A stretch of DNA of 64,000 nt from Gigaspora rosea (Eukaryota > Glomeromycota > Glomeromycetes > Diversisporales > Gigasporaceae): assembly GCA_003550325.1 (NCBI GenBank), contig QKWP01001193.1, forward strand, positions 1 through 64,000, read 5' to 3'. The notes beneath the pieces were generated by a model. That model made no database searches. It saw only the letters and a list, made by a program, of their open reading frames with translations, and was not told the origin of the DNA. Below are positions 34,198-45,475 of the stretch, one piece after another; the first letter of the stretch is position 1; the number at the start of each line of letters is the position of its first letter. The translations under genes were made by a program, and so were the position numbers.

Positions 34198-35905
34198 CCC
34201 TATGAAAACTCAATACACGGGAATGCATGTAAAAATACGAAATTGTATGCGTGTAAGCACGGGTTTCATAATCACTGCACGGAAACTGCACGGAAACTGA
34301 TAATCCAAAAAATTTAATACACGTTATCACACGAAATATTGAAATCCGTGCACTATCGTGCATAGTATTATAACCATTTATTGAAGTGTATTAATCTTAA
34401 TGATCACATAATTTCCGTGCACTAACGTGACAATCGTTAAGATTCTTAACGATCATAAATTTCGTGCACTAACGTGCACAATCGTTAAGATTCCTAACGA
34501 TCATAATTTTCGTGCACTGACATGCATAATCGTTAAGATTCTTAACGATCATAATCATAATTTTCGTGCTTTGATGTGCACAATCGTTAAGCTTCTTAAC
34601 GAAACTTGCAGTTCACTGACGTAACGATCATCACAATCGTTAAGGTTCTTAACGAACATTTCTGTACAAAATGTATGATCATCACAATCATTAAGACTCC
34701 TTAACGATCATAATTTCAGTGCATTAATATCGTGATCGTCACAATCGTTAAGATTCTTAACGATCATAATTTTTGTGCATGATATCACAATTNNNNNNNN
34801 NNNNNNNNNNNNNNNNNNNNNNNNNNNNNNNNNNNNNNNNNNNNNNNNNNNNNNNNNNNNNNNNNNNNNNNNNNNNNNNNNNNNNNNNNNNNNNNNNNNN
34901 NNNNNNNNNNNNNNNNNNNNNNNNNNNNNNNNNNNNNNNNNNNNNNNNNNNNNNNNNNNNNNNNNNNNNNNNNNNNNNNNNNNNNNNNNNNNNNNNNNNN
35001 NNNNNNNNNNNNNNNNNNNNNNNNNNNNNNNNNNNNNNNNNNNNNNNNNNNNNNNNNNNNNNNNNNNNNNNNNNNNNNNNNNNNNNNNNNNNNNNNNNNN
35101 NNNNNNNNNNNNNNNNNNNNNNNNNNNNNNNNNNNNNNNNNNNNNNNNNNNNNNNNNNNNNNNNNNNNNNNNNNNNNNNNNNNNNNNNNNNNNNNNNNNN
35201 NNNNNNNNNNNNNNNNNNNNNNNNNNNNNNNNNNNNNNNNNNNNNNNNNNNNNNNNNNNNNNNNNNNNNNNNNNNNNNNNNNNNNNNNNNNNNNNNNNNN
35301 NNNNNNNNNNNNNNNNNNNNNNNNNNNNNNNNNNNNNNNNNNNNNNNNNNNNNNNNNNNNNNNNNNNNNNNNNNNNNNNNNNNNNNNNNNNNNNNNNNNN
35401 NNNNNNNNNNNNNNNNNNNNNNNNNNNNNNNNNNNNNNNNNNNNNNTAAAGTCGATAGTTTTAGTAATTAGAAGTATTTTCTTATTCGCATGTAAATTAT
35501 TAAATTAAACTATTTGTATTATAAAATTTAATTAATTAAATAATCAAGTTATTTAATAAAATACAAAATTTAGTTAATAAAACTTATAAAATTTAGTTAA
35601 TAAAATAATAATATTTAGTTAATAAAATAATGCATATACGATATATGTTATTATGTATATAATGTATGGACATATGCTATTATATGTTACCTGCACGTAA
35701 ATATGCACGAGACAATGCACGAAAAAACACATAAAATTGCACGTAAGTACGTGCAGCGTTGCACGGAATCCGCGCCCTTTTACGTGCCATGAACTTGCTT
35801 TCCCGTGCATTGTCCCGTGTATATTTACGTGCAGGTTTGTGTGGTCACGTATTCAAACTTTTCCGTGTATTTCAGTATTATTCCGTGCTGTAATTTCTCA
35901 TAGGG
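34198..35905. mobile_element. Second copy (reversed) of the 3-bp-TSD TIR element
   Basis: The ends CCCTATGAAAACT and TTTCTCATAGGG are flanked by CGC on both sides (34195-34197, 35906-35908). Blocks A of units 1 and 3 show the uninterrupted target (TATATCG-AATTTAA). The orientation is opposite to the 24461 copy. The palindromic array lies at 34430-34790 and runs into the N gap; the far side carries the TGCACG-rich sub-terminal part. Both copies are closely similar, implying recent movement. Confidence 0.88.
34793..35446. other. Assembly gap (N)
   Basis: 654 N bases lie inside the TIR element, at the place corresponding to the A-rich and palindromic stretch of the other copy (about 25600-24920). 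True length is unknown. Confidence 0.99.
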
Positions 35906-38254
35906 CGCAATTTAATAAAGTTTATTACGCAACTCATTTTTTTATTAGGAAAAAAAAACAAGTGAATTTTCATTTCAATTTACAACCATTTTACAAAAGA
36001 TTTTTTTTTAGAAATTTGTCATTAATCATGTATTTAAAAGAAATTGCTCAAATAACTTTATCATGAATCCTCAATCTCAACATCAACAAATTACTATATT
36101 TTACTCCTTACACTAAAAGTTTTCTTGGAAGTTAAAAATAAACATGAAACCCGAAAAAAAAATTGCAGATGTTCAGTCTTTACTCATATGGCAATTTCTT
36201 CATTTGGTACTGATAAAGGTTATAATTCTTTCTGGCGACACTTCCATATTACTTTTCAGCATTTAATGCAATTGTTTCTTGATTAGAAACATATTCTACC
36301 ATGTTAACAATTAGTTAAATCAGTAAATGTAGACATAGGAATGGCCGATGTCATTGCTTCACTAGCCTGCTTTCTAGAATATTAGAATCCACTACTTGTT
36401 GCATAGTTTTTTTTTTTTTTGTTTATTAATTTTGACAATGACATTTGATAAATATGCACAAATAATAATAAGAATCGCTCAAGTGTCGATTGTGATTGAT
36501 TTTATTAAATGAGCGTAATTACGATTACTAGTTAATAACATCTAAGATAATGTTTGAAAAAACTTCAATTATGTTGTTAAGGAAATTTTATATTCTCACT
36601 AGTAAGAAACTAAATTTGCGATTTGCTATAATAATTTTCTCTTAGCGACCTATATTCTTAATAATTTATGCTAAACTATTATCACAAAAATGTAAGGTTT
36701 TCTCAATCTAGTTATTTGATTTTTATTAAATTTGTCTTCATATTTTTAAAATTGTCATCGCAACATTAGGTCTTTACTTTTTTAAATTGTTATTAGACGG
36801 TGTCGACAACAGTTTTTTTTTGTTTTCTTTAAAATTGTCTTGTGTTGATCATAATTTAATTAGTCTTTCTTTAAAATCTTATTGAGTAAAGTCAGATTAG
36901 GTCTTTGTTTCTTAAATTTTAATTAAACAGAAATGCATATTTTAGATTTTGCTTTTTTAAAATTCTAATCACTTTCTTTAAAATTATTACTTGACAGAAT
37001 TACATGTTATTATATTTTACTTTAAAATTCTTGTTGGACGAAGTTGCACATTATTAATTTGCCATTTCTTTAAATTTTTGTTAGGTTGAGTCGTTTATTA
37101 TTAAATCTTCTAGTCTCAGTATACAGAATCATAATGATTATATTCTTGTCTTTTTTTTAAATGCTTATTAAACAGATTTATATTCTTAAGTCTTCATTCT
37201 ATATTCCTACTAAACAGAATCATATTGTTTTTACATTTAATTGAACAGGGTCTTGACATTATTAAAATTTTGGTTTTTTTTAAAAAAAATTTTGAATAAG
37301 TTATGTATAATTAGGCTTTTGTTGATTAGGTTTTGTTCTTCGTTTTTTTAAAAATTCTTGTTGGTCAAAATTTTTATAACAGCGTAAATTTGTCCTTTTA
37401 TTGGTATGAAAGGTATCGCATGGGTTTTATGTTAGGCCTGTGCGATAATATAGCTATTTATGTGGGATTGCATAAAATAACTAAATTTGCAAGAGTCAAC
37501 CCGTTTCACATGCTTTCGACCATGTGGAACTGGTTAACCTGTTATTTTTTACAACTCACACAATAGCTATGACGTATTGAGGTTCCCTTAATCTAAGAGC
37601 TAGAACGTTCTGGTCACCGGGACAAGAACGTGATGCATTGACGACCAGAAGTAGCTGGCTGACTGAGGTTGGCTGGTGATAGTGGTGATGAGGTTCTTAC
37701 AAGTTATTTCTAAATGAAATGGTTTATGAAAAAATATTATTAGGTTTGTTTTTTTTCAATAATTAGAGAAAAGTCTTCCAAGGGTGTAAATAAATTTCGA
37801 TATCAGTTAATAAAAAATAGTTGATAATAAAATCAGAAACGAAGTGGTTTGTAAACTAGATAAATTCATTAGCATAATATTTATATTTAAACTGATAAAT
37901 ATTGATTCATTATGAATAGAATCATTATTATTGCTCGATCATAAGACTTTATTGTTATACGAAGAAAAAACATATGGGAATAGGCTCGCTATCTAAACAG
38001 GCTCTAACCTTTAAAGTACATATACATTCGTACTTTAAAGTACATATACATTCGAACTACACTACTAAGGTCCACCTTATTAACCAATCAAAAGAAACAC
38101 TCGTGACATATCATTTAACATACATGTCCAACAACCACCATCATCTAAATCAGAGAAACAGACCGTAAGGGCAGAGACAGGCTTTTATATAGCTAAAAGC
38201 GAGGATCAGTCGCTAAACGAAGTGTACTTCTACGTAAATAATGATACAATTCCT

Positions 38255-38400
38255 AAGGTCTTTGTACTGCCTGCGCAGCCGTAGAGCCTGTATGTCAACT
38301 ATCGAAGGTCCTTGCACTGTTATCCAGCCGTGGAGCCTGACACCACTATCGAAGGTCCTTGCACTGCCATTCAGCCATGGAGCCTTTTTCCTTACTGGGG
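38255..38400. repeat. ~46-bp tandem repeat, three copies, within the DIRS terminal region
   Basis: Three units begin AAGGTCTTTGTACTG or AAGGTCCTTGCACTG and contain CAGCCGTGGAGCCTG-like sequence, ending ACTATCG. They lie between repeats A2 and B2 of the retroelement. Confidence 0.8.
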
Positions 38401-38842
38401 GGCACGGGTGGGACGATAGAGCCAGCCTCTTCAAGGCGAGCGATAGCGAAACGAAAGATAACCCTTTCTTTACCAAAACAGGCGTCCCTTATAACGACTC
38501 CCTATTCACCCCCAAACCTTCTAAATCATTCAGATGCCTGAAACTTCCTTCACACCCTTAGGTCTGATAATCACATTCATGAAACCTCGTCAACATTAAA
38601 TCATATGCAGACATAATACTAACGCCTATAAAACCCGCATCTAATCCGTACATACGGAAAAACAACTGACTAATCCCAAAGTAGAAAACAAACAAATTCA
38701 CATGCGGATCTGCAATAAAGTCATCTGATCTCGCAATAATGAACGCTCCTTCACTTCGTTGATGAGCTTATCATTATTATTGCTCGATTATAAGACTTCA
38801 TTGCTATACGAAGAAAAAACATATGGGAACTAAAAGAGGATC

Positions 38843-39890
38843 GCTATTGGGTGAACCCCATCCTTCTAGAAATCTGCAAGTTGGACGTATCCACTGCTCT
38901 CAGATACAGCATCACGGCCTTGCTGTCCCATCCTCCTATAGTGCGAATTTGTGCCAAAGAAAGACCTGCTGCCATCGAGCTGTTGCACCCCCAATTCTGA
39001 TGCTATGGGCAGTATACCTCCCTCGCACATTTGCAATTTCTGCCACCCTTTTGACAATAGCACCTACAGCCCCTGCTGACAATTTACCTCCTTGTCTCGA
39101 TAGAAAAAGTGGCTGGTCATCTGCAGTCTTTGGCCTAACCCGTAAGTATTTCTTTAACAGTCTAACCGGACAATAAGAACCGTTTGTAGCCTCTATAGGT
39201 ATAAATCTCCCATTGGCAAACTGGTCAGTTTTAGAAGATTCAACACGGACCCAGCACAGATTCTTACCAAACTTGACATCTCTGAGCCTTAAATTACACA
39301 ACTCTCCGGGACGGTGCATTGTTCTCAGCCCAATAGCCACAAGAGCATCATCCCGAATCCAAAATTCTCTACTTGTAAATCGTCGCTTATTGCCTACGAA
39401 ACATATTAAGGCTGACACCGGGAGAGGGTCACGTGGCCAGTTAGGCTCCTTGTCCTTTTTATACTCTTTCAATAGTGCCTTATAAACCCTTTTCACGTTA
39501 TATTCTTTGGGGGGTCCGGCAGCTGTGCTTCCAAATGCCCTCTCGAAACTGCTACCAGTACATCAGCACAACCCGTAACCGAATTGGTCAAATCTAGCCA
39601 GACTAAAAAGGATACAAGCGTATTGCCCGATGATGGCAAGGCTTTCAATTTCATAAACTTACAATACTTCGTATATAAATCCCAAGCTTTATCTAATCGC
39701 TGGTTCCAGCTTTTCGAAACTGCATTCCGCCTTAAAGACTGCGCTCTTTTCAACAAACATTCGACCAATTCACCCTTACTGCCAGAAAATGCCAATTTTG
39801 ATTTCTCCATGACTCTACCTCCCCTGAGACTCTTATTACAAAGGACACTTGGGCTGGAGGTAGTACTAAAAACTCGGTCTGAATTCATAT
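38843..39890 (-). pseudogene. Tyrosine recombinase (YR) domain of the DIRS element
   Basis: The recombinase integrates circular cDNA. On the minus strand, an N-terminal SAM-like region (ECLLKRAQSLRRNAVSKSW, LDKAWDLYTKYCKFM, near 39790-39640) is followed by the catalytic domain. Box I is GLRTMHRPGELCNLRLRDV with the first Arg (near 39320). The HxxR box is TAHSIRIGGATA (near 38990). In a shifted frame follow LAQIRTIGGWDS and AVMLYLRA, containing the Trp and the nucleophilic Tyr (near 38930-38900), ending at the TAG 38845-38843. Two frameshifts are visible (near 39494 and near 38985), so this copy is probably inactive although all catalytic residues are still present in the DNA. Confidence 0.85.
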
Positions 39891-42013
39891 TAGATTTGGC
39901 CACCACTCTGCGGAGACCCACCTGGGAACTATAACGCTCGCTACAGCCTTTTCTTCGATTATGTGCTGAAGTACACGATGAATAAGTGCAAATGGAAGGC
40001 ATACGTAGTTGTTTTCCTTTGCCCAACTTTGTGTAAAACAATTTACACCCTCGGATTTGGGGCAGTAAGAACTGGCTTAGTTTTGTGTTTCGAAAATCTG
40101 CCATACGGTCGACCGAGTGGGGACCCACCTTTCTTCTATCATATCGAACACTTGTTGACTCACGCCCCAATCGTTCGTGTCTAACCATCTAGTTAGATCG
40201 TCTGCCAGATTGAATTCTGAAGGAATCCAGAAGACCTCGCTTACCCAAATGTTGAACTTGTCCAATAGTTCCCATAACCTTCTCAACAAACTCTTTTGCC
40301 ATGGTAGTCTGCCTCCCTTTACTACCGTACTGATTGCACCCCGATTGTCTATGTGTAAATCGATCCATGAGTGCTCTAGTAGCTTCACAAAAGACTTTAT
40401 TCCTAAAATCACTGCTTCTGCCTCTAATTTTGTCATCTCTCTGTGCGACTTTCTTGCGTCCTAATTTCTGAAAGCTCAACACTCTCCGTAAACTGCTGAC
40501 CAACCGATTGTTGAAGCATCGACGAATACTTGCTTTACCTTCGATGGCTTCCAGGCTGGCCACCCGTTTTGTTTCCTCAAATTCAACACAATCCGTCTTG
40601 CATCCTCCCAAGCTTGCTCTGTAAGCTCTACGAGTGAATCCCATTGAAAAATTTTCTGTTTGCTGCATCGATCAATGTATAGAATTCTAGATATCAGACC
40701 TTTGCGTGTACAAAAGCTCTGTTTATCAATTGAACTTCCCTGCTATTGCAGCCAACTCCTGAGCTGATACTCTTTTCTTTTTGCCAATGCTTGCAGTAAC
40801 TTCCCTGTTTTCGTAATTTTCTCTTCCGGCACGATCACTTGAGCTTTTACCGTATCTATTACTAGACCGAAAAATTTCACTCTTTGCGAAGCCGTCCATT
40901 GACCCTTTTCCGGTTCCTGTACTAATCCATATCTTTCTAAATCTACCTTCATTACTTCATCCCTCATCTTGATCAAAGTGTCTAATGAAGGGTGTGCCAA
41001 CCCAAAATCATCCAAGTAGTTCCCGCAAAATAGATCTAAAGACCTCCAATAACCCATGATAGCTCTCATTATTTTCGAAAAGATCCACACGGCCTGCGAG
41101 AGCCCAAAAAGGAGAACCTTGTAATAATACTATTTGTCTAATACTTGGAAACCAAGAAAACGTTGTGCTTCCTCTCTCATCATTACATGGTAATAACCGT
41201 CCTTTAAGTCCCATGTTATTACGAACCAATCCTTGCCTATTGTACGTAGCAAGCTTCCTAGCCCTTCCAATCGCACACTTTTCTCGGAAAGAGTTGCATT
41301 TAGACGCCTCAAATCTATTACCATCCTCCACTTCTTTGGTCCTTTCTTGGGCACTAGAAAAACCAGGCTTACCTCCAAAAGGAAATCTGGCCTCTCAAAT
41401 GATTTCCCAAGCAACTTACCGCAGAAGAAGTTATTAACCGATCCAACTCCTTCTGCGCCCATTCCTCTTGCTTGACTGACAATACATACTGCTTCGGGAC
41501 TGGCTGTGCTGCAATCACTAAGGCTCCTCTCGGGTATAGCGGGACCCTATTCCTTAACCAATCCATAACTACTAGAGAAGGTCCTATCTTCTGGCGCCAA
41601 TAATCTAACGCATCTGCTGTTTGCATTTTTCCCACTACCGATAACTGACTTCCTACAACTTTTGGCGCTGTTTTCTCTGGACCTCGTATTAAAACAACCC
41701 CCCGAGCATGGTCAGTCTTTGACTCTTGATTTACTGATTGGCTTTGAACCTGATGAAGGGCAGCCAGACGAGATGTGCCTGATTCCACCGCAGTTGAAGC
41801 ACGTGATTGTTCCTCGGCGGTCTGAGAAGCCGTAACCGTCCTTGCCACGAAAGGGATAAACACTTCTATCCTTTCTTTTACCTTTCTTGTACAATTCTCC
41901 TCTTTCTGAGTCTGAAGAAGGTGAAGAATATCTTTTACGTTTGGTTTGACGATACTTCGGCCTTCTATGATAATTCCAATTACCAACATGTGACCTAGGC
42001 TCCACTGCCCCAA
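39891..42013 (-). pseudogene. Reverse transcriptase and RNase H part of the DIRS element
   Basis: It overlaps the gag end in a different frame. The N-terminal part (42013-41462) ends in WAQKELDRL, the usual lead-in to RT. RT motifs: FLVPKKGPKKWRMVIDLRRL, WDLKDGYYHV (first catalytic Asp), and GNYLDDFGLAHP (YxDD box, near 41025). RNase H follows: VFVDASTIGWSAV (near 40530), MTKLEAEAVILGI, DLHIDNRGAI and NLADDLTRWL carry the acidic residues. The conserved DIRS tail (SEGVNCFTQSWAKENNYV, VIVPRWVSA) precedes the recombinase. Lesions: a frameshift near 41440, in-frame stops near 41130, 40475, 40460 and 40077. The enzyme would copy the element RNA into DNA. Confidence 0.87.
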
Positions 42014-42733
42014 CTAAAGAAATACGATCTTTATATTTTTCCATCATTTTATCATTACTTCCCACTATTTGTAATGCTGCACTCCAACCCTTATTGTCTG
42101 CCAGCCTCAAAGTTACGGCACGAGCCTCCACTTCATCCCTAATATCCACAAAATCCTTTCTAAGAGAACTAGAAAGCATTCTGGTAGCTCTGTCCAAACG
42201 CCTTCCGATTTTGGTTAAAAAATCGTATTCATGTTGGTCCCGTGGTTTAGATAGTCTAACCTTCGGCGATGCGGCATCCAGTACTTCTCCTTCTTCAATC
42301 TCAGTGTGCAGTGCAGAGAAACTTTTATCTAACTTCCTTTCCAAGTTACCCAAGGCGGACAAAAAAATGTCAACTGGGACCGACTCAACCTTTCCTTTCC
42401 CTGGGAAGCGGGCAGCAAACTCTTCTCTAATCTTACCATCTGCCTCTTGTGATTCGGCATCAATATCATCACCTTCTAAATCGACAAACCCTTCAGGATC
42501 AAAATCGTCCCATTGTTAACGTCTGTGTCCATCTTTGGTTTCTCATTATCACCGTTAGTCTCACCAACTGATTTCCCAGCAGGAGCACCTGGTTGCTTAC
42601 CCTTTCTCTTTTCAAAATAAGCATGCAGCCTCTCGCTTAACTCTTCTTTACTGCCTTTGTCACTCAGGCTACATGCCACACACAAGTCCTTCAATTCACT
42701 TAGCGTAAGCTTAGTCCAGCTGACTACAGACAT
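41709..42733 (-). pseudogene. Gag-like protein of the DIRS element with SAP domain and zinc knuckle
   Basis: It starts at ATG 42733 (MSVVSWTKLTLSELKDL). Residues ~9-42 match a SAP motif (LSELKDLCVACSLSDKGSKE followed by ELSERL), a DNA/chromatin-binding helix-turn-helix. One frameshift near 42510 leads to the second open segment (42362-41712) through an acidic region. The middle has a helical stretch (LERKLDKSFSALHTEIEEGE, RRLDRATRML). A basic, Ser-rich linker (KYRQTKRKRYSSPSSDSE) precedes a CCHC zinc knuckle CFNCGGIRHISSGCP near 41780. The knuckle supports RNA packaging as in other Gag proteins. SAP at the start of a DIRS Gag is unusual to my knowledge. Confidence 0.8.
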
Positions 42734-42881
42734 CGTGAGAGAGGGCGCTTTGTTGTTAAATACTAACTGTTCGATTTATTGTTTATTTACTACTTGTTTT
42801 TGTTAATTTATTTATTTTTTTATTATTATTATTATTTTTTTTTTTTTTACGTTTATCTTGAAATTTATGTACGGTAAAACT

Positions 42882-43237
42882 ACGATAGAGCCAGCCTCTT
42901 CAAGGCGAGCGATAGCGAAACGAAAGATAACCCTTCCTTTACCAAACCAGGCGTCCCTTATAACGACTCCCTATTCACCCCCAAACCTTCTAAATCATTC
43001 ACATGCCTGAAACTTCCTTCACACCCTTAGGTCTGATAATCACATTCATGAAACCTCGTCAACATTAAATCATATGCAGACATAATACTAACGCCTATAA
43101 AACCTGCATCTAACCCGTACATTACGAAAACAACTGACTAATCCCAAAGTAGAAAACAAACAAATTCACATGCGGATCTGCAATAAAGTCATCTGATCTC
43201 GCAATAATGAACGCTCCTTCACTTCGTTGACGAGCTT
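42882..43237. repeat. DIRS terminal repeat A1
   Basis: It begins ACGATAGAGCCAGCCTCTTC and ends TTGACGAGCTTA. It is a near-identical direct copy of 38413-38770 (A2). In element orientation it is the 5' end and should contain the promoter. Confidence 0.9.
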
Positions 43238-43427
43238 ATCAATATGACTGTGATCTCCAATGTTAATCATGCGCAAATCTACCATTTTTATTTACAAAGT
43301 GACTTTTAAAATGTGTGAAAGAAAACCCAGACCTATCAAAACGTGTGACAAAAAGTTAGTACTGTGGATTTAAATTATTAAAATTTATTTAATTTTTATT
43401 TAACTTTACAAACCATATTTCTAAGAA

Positions 43428-43692
43428 ATGGTTAACGATCCAAACAATACTTTTAATGTATCAGGGACAACCTAAGAGATCAATTTAAATGACCTTACAG
43501 TATCTGGGTTTCCTGTTGAAAGTAATTCGGATGAATCATATCATCCAAGTTCAGACGACCTCGATGATGACACCTTTGTCGAGCTTGGCGACAATAATTT
43601 CAGTGAAATTAGGAGGAGAGTCCAATATGACTAAGATTGGTATACAGGGCCCAGCATTGTGAAATCCGCATTGAGCGAGAATGTAAAAAAAG
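43428..43692 (+). pseudogene. Relic exon of an unrecognised acidic protein (unit 2)
   Basis: From ATG 43428 a plus-strand frame reads 88 codons with only two stops and ends at AAAAAAG followed by GTAACA, a plausible splice donor. It begins MVNDPNNTFNVSGTT and includes the acidic stretch SDESYHPSSDDLDDDTFVEL and the end VKSALSENVKK. The same exon occurs in unit 3 at 61024-61278 (MDDDPNNAFNVTGTT start) with frameshifts. The base changes spare the coding pattern in parts, so a real gene once stood here. I do not recognise the family. Confidence 0.55.
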
Positions 43693-44943
43693 GTAACATT
43701 TGAACTTCCATTTAGGTCTATTTAGAAGAGATTTTAATTCATCCTTATCTATGCAGTGGGTTATCAACACACTTGATGTCTCAAACATCGTGATATGTCA
43801 GTTCAACGATTTTCTATGAATAAAGTTGAAGTTTCCAAATACTGAAGTTATAAATTTCCAAATCTTTTACAGGGGTTCGATTTTGTTCCTTTTCTAAATA
43901 TTGTCATGGCATGGCTGTTGCAATTCATTGAATAATATACTAATATTTTTTATTCTAACTGTAGTTTCTCCACAAGTTTGGACTGCATCCAATAAAATTC
44001 AGTCCAAAGTCATATGATCTTTGATTTACTTACCCTCTTCATCCATTTATAAATGTCACCTTTAGATTGATCCCAATTGATAAATTATAACAGATAACCA
44101 TCAAGAATTTTCATCAGCGCCTTTAATATTTATAATTAAAACAAGATTGTTTGCATATCGCATAATTTCCAAAATGAATCAGCAGTAAAGCTATCTCTAG
44201 TTTCACAAAGTAATTTAAATTCGTAAGGATTACTTGTTGTTTAATATATATTTATTTTTTATCAATGCATGAGGCAATATCTGCTGCATGTGCTTCATCG
44301 ATAACGTTGAAAATTGTTCTGTATTTCTATTTAATAATTTTGGTGTTAAGTTTACACGAGGCGTCAGGCTTATTGATGTTACTTGTGATATTAATTTATT
44401 TGTAATATCTTTTCAAATATTTTTTTTCAAGGATTTGATGATATGCTGTATAGTATCAAACATTGTCATCATCCGATATCTGAAAATAACAACGGATATG
44501 GGCAAATAATTTTGTAAAGTACAGTAGGTTAATTCCTCATTCAATCCTCTTCTCACTAATAAAGTGAAGTTAACGCATTTTCTTGAATCGTAATGAAGTT
44601 TTCCGAAACAAAAATATTGTCAGTTTACTCTATCAATGTATCATTGCACCATTTTTGTAATTTCTGAAGCTTATTATTCTGAAACTTTTTTGTTTAATGA
44701 GTTTCCATTTCAATCAAATGAGTTTCAAGGTAGTTTCAAGGTTTAAAGATATCAAAAAGAAATTCGTAAACAATAAGAATAAGCTCAAAAATAAATGATA
44801 TATTATGATTTTTGAGTAAGACTACTCCTCTGTGCCTCTGTGGAGATATATTTATATATCAAATTATTTTAAATTCAGATTTCTTGCAGCATAATATAAA
44901 TAATACAAATCGAATATAATAATTTAAATTACCGGTAGTTACT
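43693..44943. other. Unit 2 spacer, no gene recognised
   Basis: It matches 61279-61900 of unit 3 in its outer parts (TATGCAGTGGGTTATCA, CAAGTTTGGACTGCATCCAA, AATGAGTTTCAAGGTA), with ~600 extra bases near 44060-44650 in unit 2. No coding frame is supported. Confidence 0.5.
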
Positions 44944-45187
44944 ATTGATCATGTTACCCATATTAATGCTATATCACGGTATATCAATTTTATTTCATGG
45001 ATCGGAATTTTAATATTTCTTTTTTTGGATATACCTTTTTGTTTATTTTTAAAAAGTCTCCGAGTAAAAAAAAAAAAAAGAAAAAAGGATAAAAAGAAAA
45101 AGAAAAAAACAACCAGAGAAAGAAACCACATAATCAATAAACTAAACTTTATGAATTTACATAATTAATATGGGTAACATGATCAAT
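44944..45187. mobile_element. Foldback MITE with 24-bp perfect inverted ends
   Basis: ATTGATCATGTTACCCATAT+TAAT at 44944-44967 and its exact inverse at 45164-45187 enclose a purine-rich A/G core. Unit 3 lacks it, so it arrived after the duplication. Confidence 0.75.
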
Positions 45188-45223
45188 GACCACTCTTGGA
45201 TAATATCGTTATCAGACAGAAAA

Positions 45224-45345
45224 TGTAGATGACATTGTGTCAGCATCATTTAGCGGCCATTTGATTGACTCAGATCGTGCAGATCCGCGGCATGATCTGA
45301 ATCAACAAATGGTCACTAAATGATGCTGACTCAATATCACCTACA
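45224..45345. mobile_element. Hairpin MITE adjacent to the previous one
   Basis: TGTAGATGACATTGTGTCAG+CATCATTTAG and its near inverse (TGTAGGTGATATTGAGTCAG) form arms of about 55 bases around GATCCGCGG. Also absent from unit 3. Confidence 0.75.
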
Positions 45346-45475
45346 CTACCTGATATCTATTAAATGTTGAATAAAACCATTTTTAGATAAAGTGTTTAAT
45401 ATCATTCTTATTTACTAACATTTACCAATTATGAAATATAAATATATATATTTTTAGTGATTGATTACTCACTAA

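Larger units (their letters stand above)
34176..37570. repeat. Segmental-duplication block A, unit 2 copy, split by a transposon
   Basis: It begins at GTAATGGATATTAAGTATAT and is interrupted at 34198-35905, then resumes with GCAATTTAATAAAG-TTATTACGC. Compared with units 1 and 3 it lacks the stretch holding the GGCCGTGCGGCC hairpin. It continues through 37570 with sequence matching unit 3 (AGAGTCAACCCGTTTCACAT, GTTCTGGTCACCGGGACAAG) up to the DIRS insertion at 37925. Confidence 0.8.
37925..43237 (-). mobile_element. DIRS/PAT-type tyrosine-recombinase retrotransposon with split direct repeats
   Basis: Coding is on the minus strand: gag-like, then RT, RNase H and tyrosine recombinase. Terminal organisation in element orientation is A1 (43237-42882), ORFs, B1 (38828-38774), A2 (38770-38413), B2 (37979-37925). 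A1 and A2 match over ~357 bases and B1 and B2 over 55, which is the split-direct-repeat plan of PAT/Ngaro-like elements. The stretch between A2 and B2 (37980-38412) includes three ~46-bp tandem copies starting AAGGTC-TTG-ACTG. Block A of unit 3 shows the empty site (GAATAGAATCAATATGAC at 60815-60832). The junctions share only ATCA, so there is no ordinary target duplication, as expected for recombinase integration. Reading frames carry a few frameshifts and stops. Confidence 0.9.

Noticed and set aside
34773..35471. Two long open frames
   Set aside because: They consist of N bases.
44949..45137. 62-residue ORF rich in Phe
   Set aside because: It is the purine tract within a foldback MITE read from the other strand.
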